DNA from: Breviolum minutum Mf 1.05b.01
Taxonomy: Eukaryota; Sar; Dinophyceae; Suessiales; Symbiodiniaceae
Direction of reading: 5' to 3'
Assembly: GCA_000507305.1 (NCBI GenBank)
Contig: DF239166.1
Span: forward strand, 124,001-188,000
DNA: 64,000 bases
Numbering within the stretch: position 1 is the stretch's first letter; every line of letters starts with the position of its first letter. The position numbers were made by a program, and so were the translations under genes. Positions 44,904-56,500 of the stretch are shown in pieces. The notes beneath the pieces were generated by a model. The model searched no databases, was not told the DNA's origin, and was given only the letters and a program-made list of their open reading frames with translations.

Positions 44904-45024
44904 CCTGTAGACATCCAAGTCATCCTCCAGTCATACCTGGTGAGTATCAGCGTGAAAGGAACCCCTATTTCAGTTTTTGGAAGTTCAAAGGCCGATCCTC
45001 ACAAGGTATGACTGGATGTCTATG
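44904..45024. mobile_element. AGACATCC-type element
   Basis: GTAGACATCCAAGTCATCC at the left and TATGACTGGATGTCTATGGG at the right. Similar ends bound about 14,652-14,816 and 46,806-46,905. Confidence 0.6.
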
Positions 45025-45698
45025 GGAAAAAAAACGTCTTGGCATTTTTGGACAAACCGACCTTAAGAATCGAAAAGGTCCGGAAAGGAAGGGATTGACA
45101 CCTAGAAACAAAAATCTACCCTGAGGAGGAAATGACCCTGATCCCCAGCTGAAAACGTTTCTGCGATATCACCGGCTATTGCCCTGCAACTTTGAATAAA
45201 GCCATTTCACCAACATGTTTTTAAGGGGATATCTAAACTTTTTGGAGGGTCGATTTAGATGTATTAAATACGTGTTGCAAACTGAAATTCAATTGTATGC
45301 TGCTTCAAACGCGACTAGTAATTGATTGTCCAGTCTTGTTTAGAATATTATCTCTGGTACTTCCTTTGAAAAAACGCGCCCAGCAACCTGTAGCCGGTAC
45401 CCTAAACAACTGCTTGGAATATTCCGAAAAAAAAAATCTAGTAATATGCAACTATATCAGCAAGAATCCGTTCCCACACAATCCATGGTAATAACCTACA
45501 CCTATCGCCTATCTTCAAACAACCATTGCTTTGCATAACATCCATCTAATTGCATGTTTCTCGGAGCCAAACGAAACCTATTTTTCTAAAAAACAATTCC
45601 CAAGAGGGCATCTAACATGCCATCCATGGATGGTGTGGGATTCCCACCTTTTCACCACCGAAAATCGGCAGGGCCTGAGTCGCGTTTGGCCTCGGTGA

Positions 45699-45925
45699 AG
45701 GTGGGTCTCTACTAGCTACAAATGGAGTTACAACCCCTCTAAGTGGCCTTATAGGATCCATGTATGGTATATTTCCCTACATTTAGGTGATTTTTATGGT
45801 GAATGTAGGCAAATATACCATACATGGATGCTATGGGAATGGTTAACTTGGGTTATAACCCCCCTTTACTTGGAACTTGGAGTTAAAAAAAACCCTACTT
45901 ATAACTATAGTAGGGGTCCCACCTT
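45699..45925. mobile_element. GGTGGGCCC-type MITE with a second MITE inserted
   Basis: Outer halves run from GAAGGTGGGTCTC to GGGGTCCCACCTT. They are split by a complete GGATCC-type element at 45750-45838. Confidence 0.75.
45750..45838. mobile_element. GGATCC-type MITE nested in another element
   Basis: ATAGGATCCATGTATGG to ATACATGGATGCTATGGG, inside the GGTGGGCCC-type element 45699-45925, so it inserted later. Confidence 0.82.
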
Positions 45926-45952
45926 GCATCAATAATTATTTTCGGTAATAAA

Positions 45953-46074
45953 CCCATACCATTTATGGGACTGGTATATTTATCTACATTTACCTTCAAA
46001 AATTATCCCTACATTTACCTTCAAAAATCAACCATTCATGCATGAAAATATACCAGTCCCATGGATGGTATGGG
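45953..46074. mobile_element. GGATCC-type MITE with internal duplication
   Basis: CCCATACCATTTATGGGAC to CCATGGATGGTATGGG; the interior repeats CTACATTTACCTTCAAAAA twice. Confidence 0.75.
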
Positions 46075-46145
46075 TTGGCCCGGTGAAAATCTTGTTGACG
46101 TGTTTGAAATTATTATCTATAAACGACCATTCTTGGTATTATCAG

Positions 46146-46226
46146 CGTGGTGTATCTGAGGAAGAGTCTCTTGAAGTGGATGTTTCACGAACTATATATT
46201 GTACTTGTTGCATCCTACTACAATGA
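46146..46226 (+). CDS. Candidate terminal exon
   Basis: After GTATTATCAG it reads RGVSEEESLEVDVSRTIYCT, to a stop. Another frame is open too. Unrecognised. Confidence 0.3.
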   Translation, partial: RGVSEEESLEVDVSRTIYCTCCILLQ

Positions 46227-46396
46227 CACAACCCATGCGACTTGAATAGGATTTCCTGATGTTACAAGAGTAGTTTGTTCTATAGCGTTGCCAAAGTGAC
46301 CCCGCGATAGAACCCTGCTGAACAAAGATTTCAGTGGCACATCTCAAACATATTTACTTAATTTAATTTGTTAAAAAGTGTCATGGGTGGCTACAG

Positions 46397-46508
46397 GGGC
46401 AACGGTTCTTCCTTGATGCCTCTGAGCGGCCTGAAAAATACATGTTCCAATGAACTGGGGACCTACAAAAAAAACCTGGGACCTTTGCACAGTTGTTCAA
46501 TGGAGAAA
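46397..46508 (+). CDS. Candidate exon
   Basis: After GGCTACAG (followed by G) it reads GNGSSLMPLSGLKNTCSNEL then GTYKKNLGPLHSCSMEK; weak GTTTGT donor, or the frame runs to a stop at 46,580. Unrecognised. Confidence 0.35.
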
Positions 46509-46653
46509 GTTTGTGAGACCCCATCAGCACCAGTTTTGGGACACCAACATTGGCCTACTCACTCAGCCAAAGGGCAATGAAATAATCTAGAATATTTCCA
46601 ATCTTTTTCGCTGACAAAACAACTACTGTAATACATACTGATACCCACAAAAC

Positions 46654-46750
46654 TTAAAAGGTTAGCCATGGGATGCCATGGGCTGAGTCAACCGCCGAAG
46701 CTGCCTGGAAGTACTGAGCCAAATCGAAGGAGGGTCGTCGGGAAGGCTTC
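46654..46750 (-). CDS. Candidate exon
   Basis: Excellent acceptor (GCTTTTTCTCAG, followed by G), array-like phase. Reads KPSRRPSFDLAQYFQAASAV then DSAHGIPWLTF to TAA; a GTTGAC donor at 46,692 would end it earlier. Unrecognised. Confidence 0.5.
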
Positions 46751-46973
46751 CTGAGAAAAAGCACAGGCAAGGAGGTGGGGGAAGAAAAAATCCTGCATGA
46801 TGTTACCCTTGACATCCAAACAACTGCTGAGAATTTATTTGGACCCCCGACATATTATACCTAAGATGCGCAACTTGAAGAAGTATTGACTGGATGTCTA
46901 GGATTAGGAAATGGATTTGTAATAAAGATTTGTCAAGTTTCAAACTCATTGATTATTTTCAAAACTGTTCTCT

Positions 46974-47077
46974 ATAGTTGGCAGTTTAACCAGCCATGTA
47001 GAAATATACGCTCTTCAAATTGGAAATCTTCCCCACGTAAAGGTGAAAAATAACACATCTTCGAAACCACCACCTAG
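46974..47077. mobile_element. CTAG-type MITE
   Basis: ATAGTTGGCAGTTTAACC to GAAACCACCACCTAG; the 47,103 candidate exon starts 25 bases beyond. Confidence 0.75.
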
Positions 47078-47102
47078 TTGTGCGTTTGACATTTTTCGAC
47101 AG

Positions 47103-47165
47103 CCAACATTGCCGTCGGTCCGTGTGTCCTATGCACAAGCTGCTTCTCACGCATGGGATGACAAG
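47103..47165 (+). CDS. Candidate exon, 21 codons
   Basis: After TTTTTCGACAG it reads PTLPSVRVSYAQAASHAWDD then K. Ends at AAG|GAAGGG, a GA donor if real. Starts 25 bases after a CTAG-type MITE. A 100-codon frame overlaps it in another phase. Confidence 0.4.
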
Positions 47166-47420
47166 GAAGGGGGATGACAAAATGTCTTTTGCATACCAAC
47201 ATCATTTTAAAATAAACATACAAAGCTTGAAAATCGGCAAGAGAAAATCACGTGAGTCAAGAAAAGTTGACATCATTGGCATTTCAACCTGTGTGCAACT
47301 GGAGTTCAAGGGTTGGTCTTTCGAAATCAATCATTTGCAATGTTTGTTTTGGTTCACCTGTAGAAAAGAAAACACCGCGTAACAAAAACGAGTTTCTTTT
47401 GGGAGATGCTCCCAATTGAA

Positions 47421-47549
47421 TCACCAACCCCCCCTGTCATGTTTCAGGTGGGTTTTCACTCGGCGTGTCATGTTCAGGTGCACAAGCAGTAAAAAACGCG
47501 TATGCGTATGACTAAGGCACGAAGATGTATCTGAAGCAGCTTCCACGAC
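47421..47549 (-). CDS. Candidate exon or terminal exon
   Basis: Excellent acceptor (CCCTTTCGGTTTCAG, followed by G). Reads VVEAASDTSSCLSHTHTRFL and continues to a stop; only the first half looks clearly coding. Unrecognised. Confidence 0.38.
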   Translation of the reverse strand, partial: VVEAASDTSSCLSHTHTRFLLLVHLNMTRRVKTHLKHDRGGW

Positions 47550-48227
47550 CTGAAACCGAAAGGGAAGAGAGGCGTAAACTTTAAACCAACAAGTTTTAGT
47601 GATTAAGAAAAAATCGAACCGTAAACAGTTCAAAATAAAATGGATGTTTGGTAAATCAACCATGTCATATGTGAAAATCTGGAATCATATTGAAACAACC
47701 AAACTATACATGGGATGGCTCAGGTTCTAGGAACGGCTAGGGATCCATGGGAAAAAACTCCAAACCAATGCAATGATGATTTGTGTGGTACACTCAAGTA
47801 GATTTGGAACTGACAAGAAACGGCGACCTTTGATATGCTACTGCTAACAAAAGTAGGCAAAAAAACAGTGGGTTGTTGACTACCATGATTCCAAGCTTTT
47901 TGCCCCAACAACATGTTCACCACTCGTGGGTGTGAAGTACTGATGCTCGCATAGTTGCAATTCACATACCGTTGGTATTCCATAAAAATGGTAAACATTA
48001 GTGACAATTCACTTGTCAGGCCGTATATCTGGCTCACCCTTTCAATCTTTCAGGTTCTTCACAAGTCAGCTTTCCAAAAAGAAAGAGTTTTCGCTTTGGT
48101 GCTTGGACAAATACCTGCAAAAATCCACGAAACCCTTCACAAAACCGTTGTTGAACCATGTTGAACCCTTCGTTCTGAGACACATTCCATATATACATGA
48201 CCAATGTAAGAACTCCTTTTCCAATGC

Positions 48228-48309
48228 CAAACTGGGGAATCCCTACAGCATCCGAAACCGAAGCATCCAATAAGGTGCTGCGCCTGGAAAGTCTCGCTGG
48301 AAATTTGGG
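48228..48309 (-). CDS. Candidate exon ending PQF(G), strand uncertain
   Basis: After ACCAAACAG it reads PKFPARLSRRSTLLDASVSD then AVGIPQF, to a GC donor (GTTTG|GCATTG). On the plus strand, CCCTACAG to TTTG|GTGCGA gives SETEASNKVLRLESLAGNLG, equally convincing. Confidence 0.4.
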
Positions 48310-49352
48310 CTGTTTGGTGCGAACAACCCCCACCTTGCTGCTCATTTGCTCGTCATTTAGTATGGAACATGGTCATCCAAACAGATCATTTGCTCATCAC
48401 GATACCCACAGCCCAAATGGGTGCGGCCAAAACTTCTCTAAGACCTCCTCAGAAATACTACGTAGTTTTACATAGTTTTACCGTAAGTACTCGGGTGTTA
48501 AATCAAGGATGTTGCCCCTGAAAAAAACTGTTTCAACGTGTATAAATGCTTTGGAAAAAGAGAACTCTTCAAAATTATATCTGTCAAACTCAAAAACATT
48601 AATCTGTATGCAGCAACTAGAGAATCTTAAGGGCTCATCCAGGAAAGGGTCCTACAGGAGCCATGGATAGGCAACAAGGAACCTGACCCGAAAAAAAATA
48701 CGTTGGGAAAAAAACTTACGAACCCAAAAGCCCAATGAATTTGACATTCAGCAATCACCATGATGATGAGTGTGTAATTTGTACTACCATAAACAACCTT
48801 TGAGGGAATGACACCACAACGTAAACAGGGTTTCAAAATCATTGAATTGGCTTGGAAAACGCACAACAAAAATGACCGAATCCGTGGGGCCTTCAAAAAA
48901 ACAGGGTGAGCGGTTAACCCATATGAAACATATGGTCTGAGTCTAAAGGAATGATGTCCTAAAGTGAACAAAAATCTGTGAAACCAGAGCCCAGGTAGCA
49001 CTAAACTTAGCTGCGAGTCCTGAAAACATGGCAAACATGTCTACACCAGTGAATGGATTCTCAACCATCATTTTTGTCTGGCAACGCCTTATTAAGCACC
49101 TGACTAAACATGTATCTCTATACTGTGGGGAAGTTTGATGAAGGAAGGCAACAAAAAACAAAGAGGTGTCTCTGAAAATGAGGTGATTCCCCTTTTAGAA
49201 AGGACTTGCCAAATGATTAAATTTCTTAACAAGTGGCTTCACCCATAGTTTCCCCAACTCATACTGGTATATACTTGTATTTTCATAAATTCTGAGAATT
49301 CTATACGGAAAATGTCGACCTTTAGTGGGACCCTCCCCCCCAAAAAACCCAC

Positions 49353-49451
49353 TGACATTGGAGTGGTCTTTTTGCGCCTTTGGCTACTGGAGCGGCTTCT
49401 GTCATCAGTCCTGTCTGCAACATCGACATTTGGCTTGGATGGCTTGGATGG
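49353..49451 (-). CDS. Candidate exon, R/S-rich
   Basis: A 99-nt open stretch reading PSKPSKPNVDVADRTDDRSR then SSSQRRKKTTPMS, phase 0 at both ends. The acceptor GGTAG is formed at the end of an inverted-repeat element (49453-49546); the donor is GTGGGT. It is of the same basic, serine-rich type as the neighbouring gene. Unrecognised. Confidence 0.42.
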
Positions 49452-49452
49452 C

Positions 49453-49546
49453 TACCCTCTAGGGAATTAACATATCCTACCTGGGGAAAAGGAAAATCAT
49501 CTTCAAAAGTGCTTTTCTTCGGGATATGGTAGTTCCCAGGAGGGTA
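49453..49546. mobile_element. AACATATCC-type MITE beside an exon
   Basis: TACCCTCTAGGGAATTAAC to GTTCCCAGGAGGGTA. Its left end on the minus strand gives the GGTAG acceptor of the 49,451 exon. Confidence 0.7.
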
Positions 49547-49565
49547 TTAGAAATTGAACAAGTTT

Positions 49566-49664
49566 CTAGTTGGTGGCTTGAACCCATTTAAAAAAGTATG
49601 AGTCAAATTGGGAATCTTTCCCAGGTAGGGGTGGAAAGTACAAAAACATGAAACCACCACCCAG
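49566..49664. mobile_element. CTAG-type MITE
   Basis: CTAGTTGGTGGCTTGAACCC to GAAACCACCACCCAG. Confidence 0.78.
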
Positions 49665-50077
49665 GTTTTGTTTGCATGAACCTGACGAAATTGAATTCTG
49701 TTCAGTGAGTACTGACTGGTGGTAAAAACATGGACGGTTTCTCCCTACAATTCACTTCAGGATCAGCATTACTTGAAACCAACAACGAAACTCCACTTGT
49801 ATATTGCAACTTTGACCACAAAAACACTTGCGATGAAGTAGCAAACAAGCATTCATAAGAAGACAATGCGACAAATGCATTTGACAAAAACATGTTTGGT
49901 GAATACCCCCAAAATACCTTTTTACTTATCAAACTAACACGTGAAAAACACAAAGGATGTTGTTGTTTCCTCACCCCCAAAAAGACATCACTCTTCAGAA
50001 CTTCCAAGTTACACCATGTGGCCCAGTGAGTCTTACATGCTTGTCAGCGACGAAAGGATTGACAGGTTCGCAAGGTC

Positions 50078-50155
50078 CTTGATTGGGCGTCTCTGTCTAC
50101 TTCTGGAGATCCTTTGGAACCGGCTTTCGGGTCATCCTTTTCATGGCTCGCCCTC
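50078..50155 (-). CDS. Candidate exon, array-like phase
   Basis: A 78-nt island after a good acceptor (ATTCCACAG followed by G), in the same phase as the array. It reads RASHEKDDPKAGSKGSPEVD then RDAQSR and would end at AG|GACC, a GA donor. Composition resembles the repeat protein, but it lies downstream of the proposed stop. It may be an alternative 3' exon or a relic. Confidence 0.42.
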
Positions 50156-50321
50156 CTGTGGAATGTGAGAAACGGCACTGAAAGGCAACGACAATGCAAC
50201 TCGAGTGTGAATTTTAAAAAAGAGACTCATAGCATATCTGCACAAACAATTCCACATGTTTCAAACATCATTTCTTTCGGCAAAAAGAAGTCGACCTCCT
50301 CAAAACACATGCAATTCGTCC

Positions 50322-50424
50322 ACACCCTGGAAGATTAACATGGACCATAATCATCGAGGTTTGCAAGATCATTTTCCTTTCTAAATGGGTGATTTGTAGG
50401 TTCCATGTTAATCTTTCAGGGTGT
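50322..50424. mobile_element. ACACCCTGAAAGATTAACATGG-type MITE at a stop codon
   Basis: ACACCCTGGAAGATTAACAT to ATGTTAATCTTTCAGGGTGT. On the minus strand its first bases give the TGA of the repeat gene. A half copy lies at 25,310-25,353. Confidence 0.8.
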
Positions 50425-50599
50425 ATTTGCAGTTGGTTGCAGTCTTCCGTCTATTAAACTTGCAGCGTCCGTTAGAGCTTTCAACGGTATGTCTAAATCA
50501 AACATTGGAGCATGATCATGGCTCCTTGTCTTTTCCTTCTCTGATACCTTTTGTCCTGCATCGTCTCCCTTGCTAAACTTCCACTTCGAAGACTTGTCC
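50416..50599 (-). CDS. Probable terminal exon, B-type with a C-terminal tail
   Basis: Starts after GCGAAG with the B signature (DKSSKWKFSKGDDAGQK) and then runs without a recognisable donor through a 34-residue tail (MFDLDIPLKALTDAASLID region) to TGA. The tail is better balanced than the repeat and looks like a real C-terminus. The last three codons and the stop lie inside the end of an inverted-repeat element at 50322-50424. A GCAAGT at 50,463 could be an alternative donor, but it does not keep the phase. Confidence 0.5.
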
Positions 50600-53500
50600 C
50601 TTCGCCCAAATCAACGAAACAACCTGATGAAAACATGCATGCTATTCGAAATAATCCTGCATGAGGTCATAAGGAATTAACCACAAATGGTGCAGGATGC
50701 ATCCGTCAACTGTACGGTATCACCCCCAAACAATACATTCAAAACACCTAGATCATCAAAAAATTGGAGTGTTCGGGGCTCCTCATGTCTGGATGCAATC
50801 AAACAAACCAAATATCTGCAAAATAAAAACTACAAGTATTCATTAAACAAAATGAACTTTGCAAATGCAAAGAAACACGATATCTCTTGACAACTAGCAT
50901 TGTGTTCTACAATTATGTTTACTCAGAGCTAGACGAGTTTCCACTACTTATTTACAGTACACAAAAAGTGCTCAAAATAAAACAAGACTTGGTAGAATAC
51001 TTGCGACAAAAAACTAAACCTGCTGCATATAGCCAACCCCTCAACAAACAACATAGAAACCTGGTTTTGAGCCTTGGGCTTTGTTGTGACCCCGGCGTGT
51101 CAGCACGTTCTCGTGAAGTCTTTTCACCTTTCTGTTCCGATGTCTTGGAAGCAGGACTGCTGCTCCTGGAACCAAACGTTTATCACATTTCGACCAATCT
51201 ACTGCTTCCCAATCCAAACCTGTCTGACCAAATACATTTTGACTGGAACATATGCTTCCCCACCCCACTCGTGCAGCAAGGAAAAATTTGTGACAGTTCT
51301 CATGAGACGCCCGGAGATATGGTAGAAACAAAATCAATTAAACCAACAAAAACATGCTACGTACATACTTGCCGTGCTCCTGGCTTTCTCTTTCTCAGAA
51401 TCCTTCTTTCCAGCCTCCTCTTCTTTTTTATACTTCCACTTTGAAGACTTGTCCCTGACATGTTGCGGATAGTTTCTGGGCAGGGGTCAGGAGGGCCCAA
51501 AAAAACTTCTACCCAACCGGCTTTTGAAGGCAAAGTTACGGTTGCCCACAACCACCAAAGCAAAGATAACAGGCACGATGACACTTTGCCTGGGGCTTTG
51601 TTGTGAGCTGTCAGCACGTTCTCGTGAAGTCTCTTCACCTTTCTGTTCGGACGTCTTGGAAGCAGAAGGGCTGGCGCTCCTGTGCTAAGGATCCAGTCAC
51701 CTTGTCAGCTGATGATTGGGGTGTCCAATCACCTCCTCAGCACTTAGGTTCCATTACCATTCTCAGAAGGTGATTGGATCCCTAGGGCTGAGAATCAAAG
51801 AAAAATCCTTAAAAAAACCTCCAAAAAAACTAACATGGCTACTGAAAATGGGCCTTCCCAAAAATGAAAGTAGCCTTCCGACCACCATTGTCAGGTGCTA
51901 TGTTTAATTCTAGGGAGGGTAGGCCTGAGGGTTTCAGTCCCAGCCATAGACTAAGATTTTGGTTGTAATTCCTACCTTAGGACCTACCTGGATTCTTGAG
52001 AAATATCACCGGTTCCGTGTCCATGTTGCCGAAAATATGAACAAATTCAACAAAGCCCCAAAATCGAAGGTTTTCTTTGCACCCAGCATCCCTTTCCCAC
52101 CAAAAACCAGATCCATAGGCCCATGTATACATGAAGGAAAGGTCTGTTCTTACCAAAATGAAACGAAGGGCCTGCAAATCTGTCCCAGAGTTTCCCTTTT
52201 TTTTCACCGAAAACGTGGGTTGTTGCACCTCATAACGGTGTTTTTTCGGCGTGGATCCCCTTACCAAGTTTACCAATTCTATGGACCAGGCAATGAGCTG
52301 ATCATGTCGTAAAAATGTGAATCTACTGACCTTTTACCCTTCAGGGAACCAACATATCCCATCAAAAATCACTTTTGAAGATGATTTTCCATTTCCCAAG
52401 GTGGGATATGTTAATTCCCTGGAGAGTAAATTTCTTGTATTCCCCCAGGTCACCTTTTCAACCTTTCGGCGGGTCACTTAAAAACGTACCATCCCCAAAA
52501 AGATCACTTACTGTAACTTCTCCACTCCGAATGGTTTCAAAGGGAAGCCTTTGCCAACCGCCTCTTGGAACGTGAATCCAGCCGTCTGGATCCCGAGGGA
52601 GTGACTTTAAGTTATTCTGCCATTTTGGATTTTTTCAAATAAAAAGTATAATCTAGGTGGTGGTTGAACCAACCCATTAGAAACATATTATACAGTCAAA
52701 TGGGATCATTTCCACAAATAGGGATGAACATTTAAAAAAAATATTTGAAACCACCAACCTGTAGAGCTTTTTTCCTAGTCAATATGTAATCCCCCAAGGT
52801 TTAAGGGCTAGCAAGTGGCTGAGCCAGGTTACCTTGGATATTGACAAGTTAACAAGTTGATCATAAATAAGATGCAAGTAAAACATGCCTTGCAGTACAT
52901 GTCTGGAATCCATTTAAAACACACCTACACATTTTACAGGTAGTCAATAAACCTCATTTCATTCGGCAATGAAGGCTCTACCTGCCATGACTTGATAATA
53001 ATGCTCTTACTTTCTGCTCCTTGTCTTTTCCTTCTCGGCATCCTTTTTGCCCCCTTCGTCTTCTTTGTACTTCCACTTTGAGGACTTTTCCCTTCCAGGC
53101 ATTTGCACTACCCAATGACAGGGGGGGGGGGGGTAGATGGATATAGAAGGGGTCCCAAGGAAATCGAAAAACAAGTCAAGACATTAACAATAAGCCATGA
53201 AAGAGATAGAACGGGTGTGCACCCAAGTATGTTAATAATCATCAACTAATCTGAACATAAACATCCAACCAAGAATCAAAAAACACATACTGGCAATGTA
53301 AATGATTCAAAAAGTAGCGATGGAGAATGCAGAAACAAATAGCGTCTACCTCATCTACACCTCCAACACACACACACAAATGTTATTCTTATTGTTTCAA
53401 CCTCTTCCCACCTGGGGCTTGGCTGTGAAGTTCCTTCATCGCGGTCTCGGGAAGAAGCCTTTGCATCTTTCTGCTCTCCACTTGTCTTGGAGGTTGTGGG

Positions 53501-56500
53501 GCTAGTGCTCCTGAAAAAGTAAAGCCGTAACAAGCCGAAGTATGAACAAAAAAGATCATAATGACATAATGAGGATTTTGGAAATAGCCCTCATCACAAC
53601 CCCGCAATGGGACTTCGTGATTCATTTTCTTGCTCCCTGCTCCTTGTCTTTTCCTTCTCCGCATCCTTTTTGCCCCCTTCGTCTTCTTTGTACTTCCACT
53701 TTGAGGACTTTTCCCTAGCAGGCATTTGCACTACCCAACAATTAAGGGGGGGCACTAGATGGAAACAACGAGGGTTCAAATGAATCGAAAAGAAGTCGTG
53801 AAGACAAGTCGAGACATCAACTATATCAACAATAAGCCATTGAAAGAGATGGACGGGGTATGCATCAAAGATCATCAAAGTATGTTGACTATCACCAAAC
53901 ATTCCCAATACATCCAACAAAGAAACAAACACAATGGATATCATGTAATTGAATAAAAACACAATTCAAAAAAATAGAGTCTATCTTTGCTACACCTCCA
54001 AAACAACCAAATGCCAAACGATGTCTTCTCATTGTTTCAACCTCTTCCCACCTGGGGCTTGGCTGTGAAGTTCCTTCATCGCGGTCTCGGGAAGAAGCCT
54101 TTGCATCTTTCTGCTCTCCACTTGTCTTGGAGGTTGTGGGGCTAGTGCTCCTGAAAAAGTACAGACGTTACAAGCCGAAGCATGAAAAAAAACACAATGA
54201 GGATCTTGGAAATAGCCCTAATCACAACCCCGCAATGGAACTTCGTGATTCATTCTGCTTTCTTGCTCTCTGCTCCTTGTCTTTTCCTTCTCCGTATCCT
54301 TTTTGCCCCCTTCGTCTTCTTTGTACTTCCACTTTGAGGACTTTTCCCTGGCAGGCATTTGCACTACCCAATGTTAATGGATATAGAAAGGGTCCCAAGG
54401 AAATCAAAAAACAAATCGAGACATCAACAATAAGCCATTGAAAGAGATAGAAAGGGTGTGCATCCAAGTATAATGACGATCACCGACTAATCTGAACATA
54501 AACATCCAACCAAGAATCAAAAGACACATACTGACTATGCAATTGATTCAAAAAGTTACAATGGAGAATGCAGAAACAAATAGCGTCTACCTCATCTACA
54601 CCTCCAACACACACACACACAAAAATGTTGTTCTTATTGTTTCAACCTCTTCCCACCTGGGGCTTGGCTGTGAAGTTCCTTCATCGCGGTCTTGAGAAGA
54701 AGCCTTTGCATCTTTCTGCTCTCCACTTGTCTTGGAGGTTGTGGGGCTAGTGCTCCTGAAAAAGTAAAGCTGTAGCAAGCCGAAATATGAACAAGAAAAA
54801 CATAATGAGGATTTTGGAAATAGCCCTCATCACAACCCGCAATGGAACTTCCACTCATTCATACTGTGATTCATACTACTTTCTTGCTCTCTGCTCCTTG
54901 TCTTTTCCTTCTCTGCATCCTTTTTGCCCCCGTCGTCTTCTTTGTACTTCCACTTTGAGGACTTTTCCCTTCCAGGCATTTTTACTACCCAATAAGGGTG
55001 GACAAAATGGATATAAATGGGGTGCTAAGGAAATCAACCTGAAATATGAGACATCAAAAAAAATTGAAGGAAGAGCATTTATCAATCTATGTTGACAATC
55101 ACAAAATAATCTGAATGCATCCAACCAAGAAACAAATTCATATACTGGATATGTACTGTAATTGATTTGGAAAAATAAACGATGCAGAAACACATTTCGT
55201 CTACCACTTCTACACCTCCAGAACACCCAAATGCCAAATAATGTCTTCTGATTGTTTCAACCTTATTCCCACCTGGGGCTTGGCTGTGAAGTTCCTTCAT
55301 CGCGGTCTCCGGAAGAAGCCTTTGCATCTTTCTGCTCTCCACTTGTCTTGGAGGTTGTGGGGCTAGTGCTCCTGAAAAAGTAAAGCCGTAATAAGCCAAG
55401 TATGAACAATGACATAATGAGGATTTTGGGAATAGCCCTCAACTTCCACTCATTTATAGTCTGATTCATACTACTCTCTTGCTCTCTGCTCCTTGTCTCT
55501 TCCTTCTCTGCATCTTTTTTGCCACCTTCGTCTTCTTTGTGCTTCCACTTGGAAGACTTTTCCCTTCCAGGCATTTGCACTGCCCAATAAGGGGGACTAA
55601 ATGGATATAAAACGGGTCCTACGGAAATCGAAAAAACAAGTGAAGAAATTAAGAACAAAGCATTGATGAAAGAGATGGAAGGGGTGTGCATCAAAGTATG
55701 TTAACATTCACCAACTAATCTGTATGTATCCAACCAAGAAACAAGCACGCATGCTGGATGTGTAATTGATTCCAAGAAGAAAACAGAAACAAATAGAGCC
55801 TACCTTTGCTACACCTCCAAAACAACCAAATGCCAAATGATGACTTCTCGTTGTTTCAACCTCTTCCCACCTGGGGCTTGGCTGTGAAGTTCCTTCATCG
55901 CGGTCTCGGGAAGAAGCCTTTGCATCTTTCTGCTCTCCACTTGTCTTGGACGTTGTGGGGCTAGTGCTCCTGAAAAATTACAGACGTTCCAAGTCAAAGT
56001 ATGAACAAGAAAGAGCATAGTTGCATAATGATGTATAATGAGAATTTTGGAACCTCGACTCATTTATGATTTGATGCATACTACTTTCTTGCTCTCTGCT
56101 CCTTGTCTTTTCCTTCTCTGCATCCTTTTTGCCACCTTCGTCGTCTTTGTACTTCCACTTTGAGGACTTGTCCCTTCCCGGCATTTGCACTACCCAATGA
56201 CAGGGGGTGGGGGTAATGGCTAATAGAAGGGGTCCCAAAGAAATCGAAAAACAAGTGGAGACATCAACAATAAGCCATTGAAAGAGATAGAAGGGGTGTG
56301 CATCAAAGTATAATGACGATCACCAACTAATCTGAATATATACATCCAACCAAGAAACAAACACACATACTGGACAATATGTAATTGAGGCAACAAAAAC
56401 AATTCAAAAACAGATAGTGTCTACCACTTCTACACCTCCAGAACACCCAAATGCCAAATAATGTCTTCTGACTGTTTCAACCTCATTCCCACCTGGGGCT

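Noticed and set aside
53126-53137. Run of 12 G
   Set aside because: A homopolymer in an intron; probably slippage or sequencing-prone sequence, with no sign of a role.
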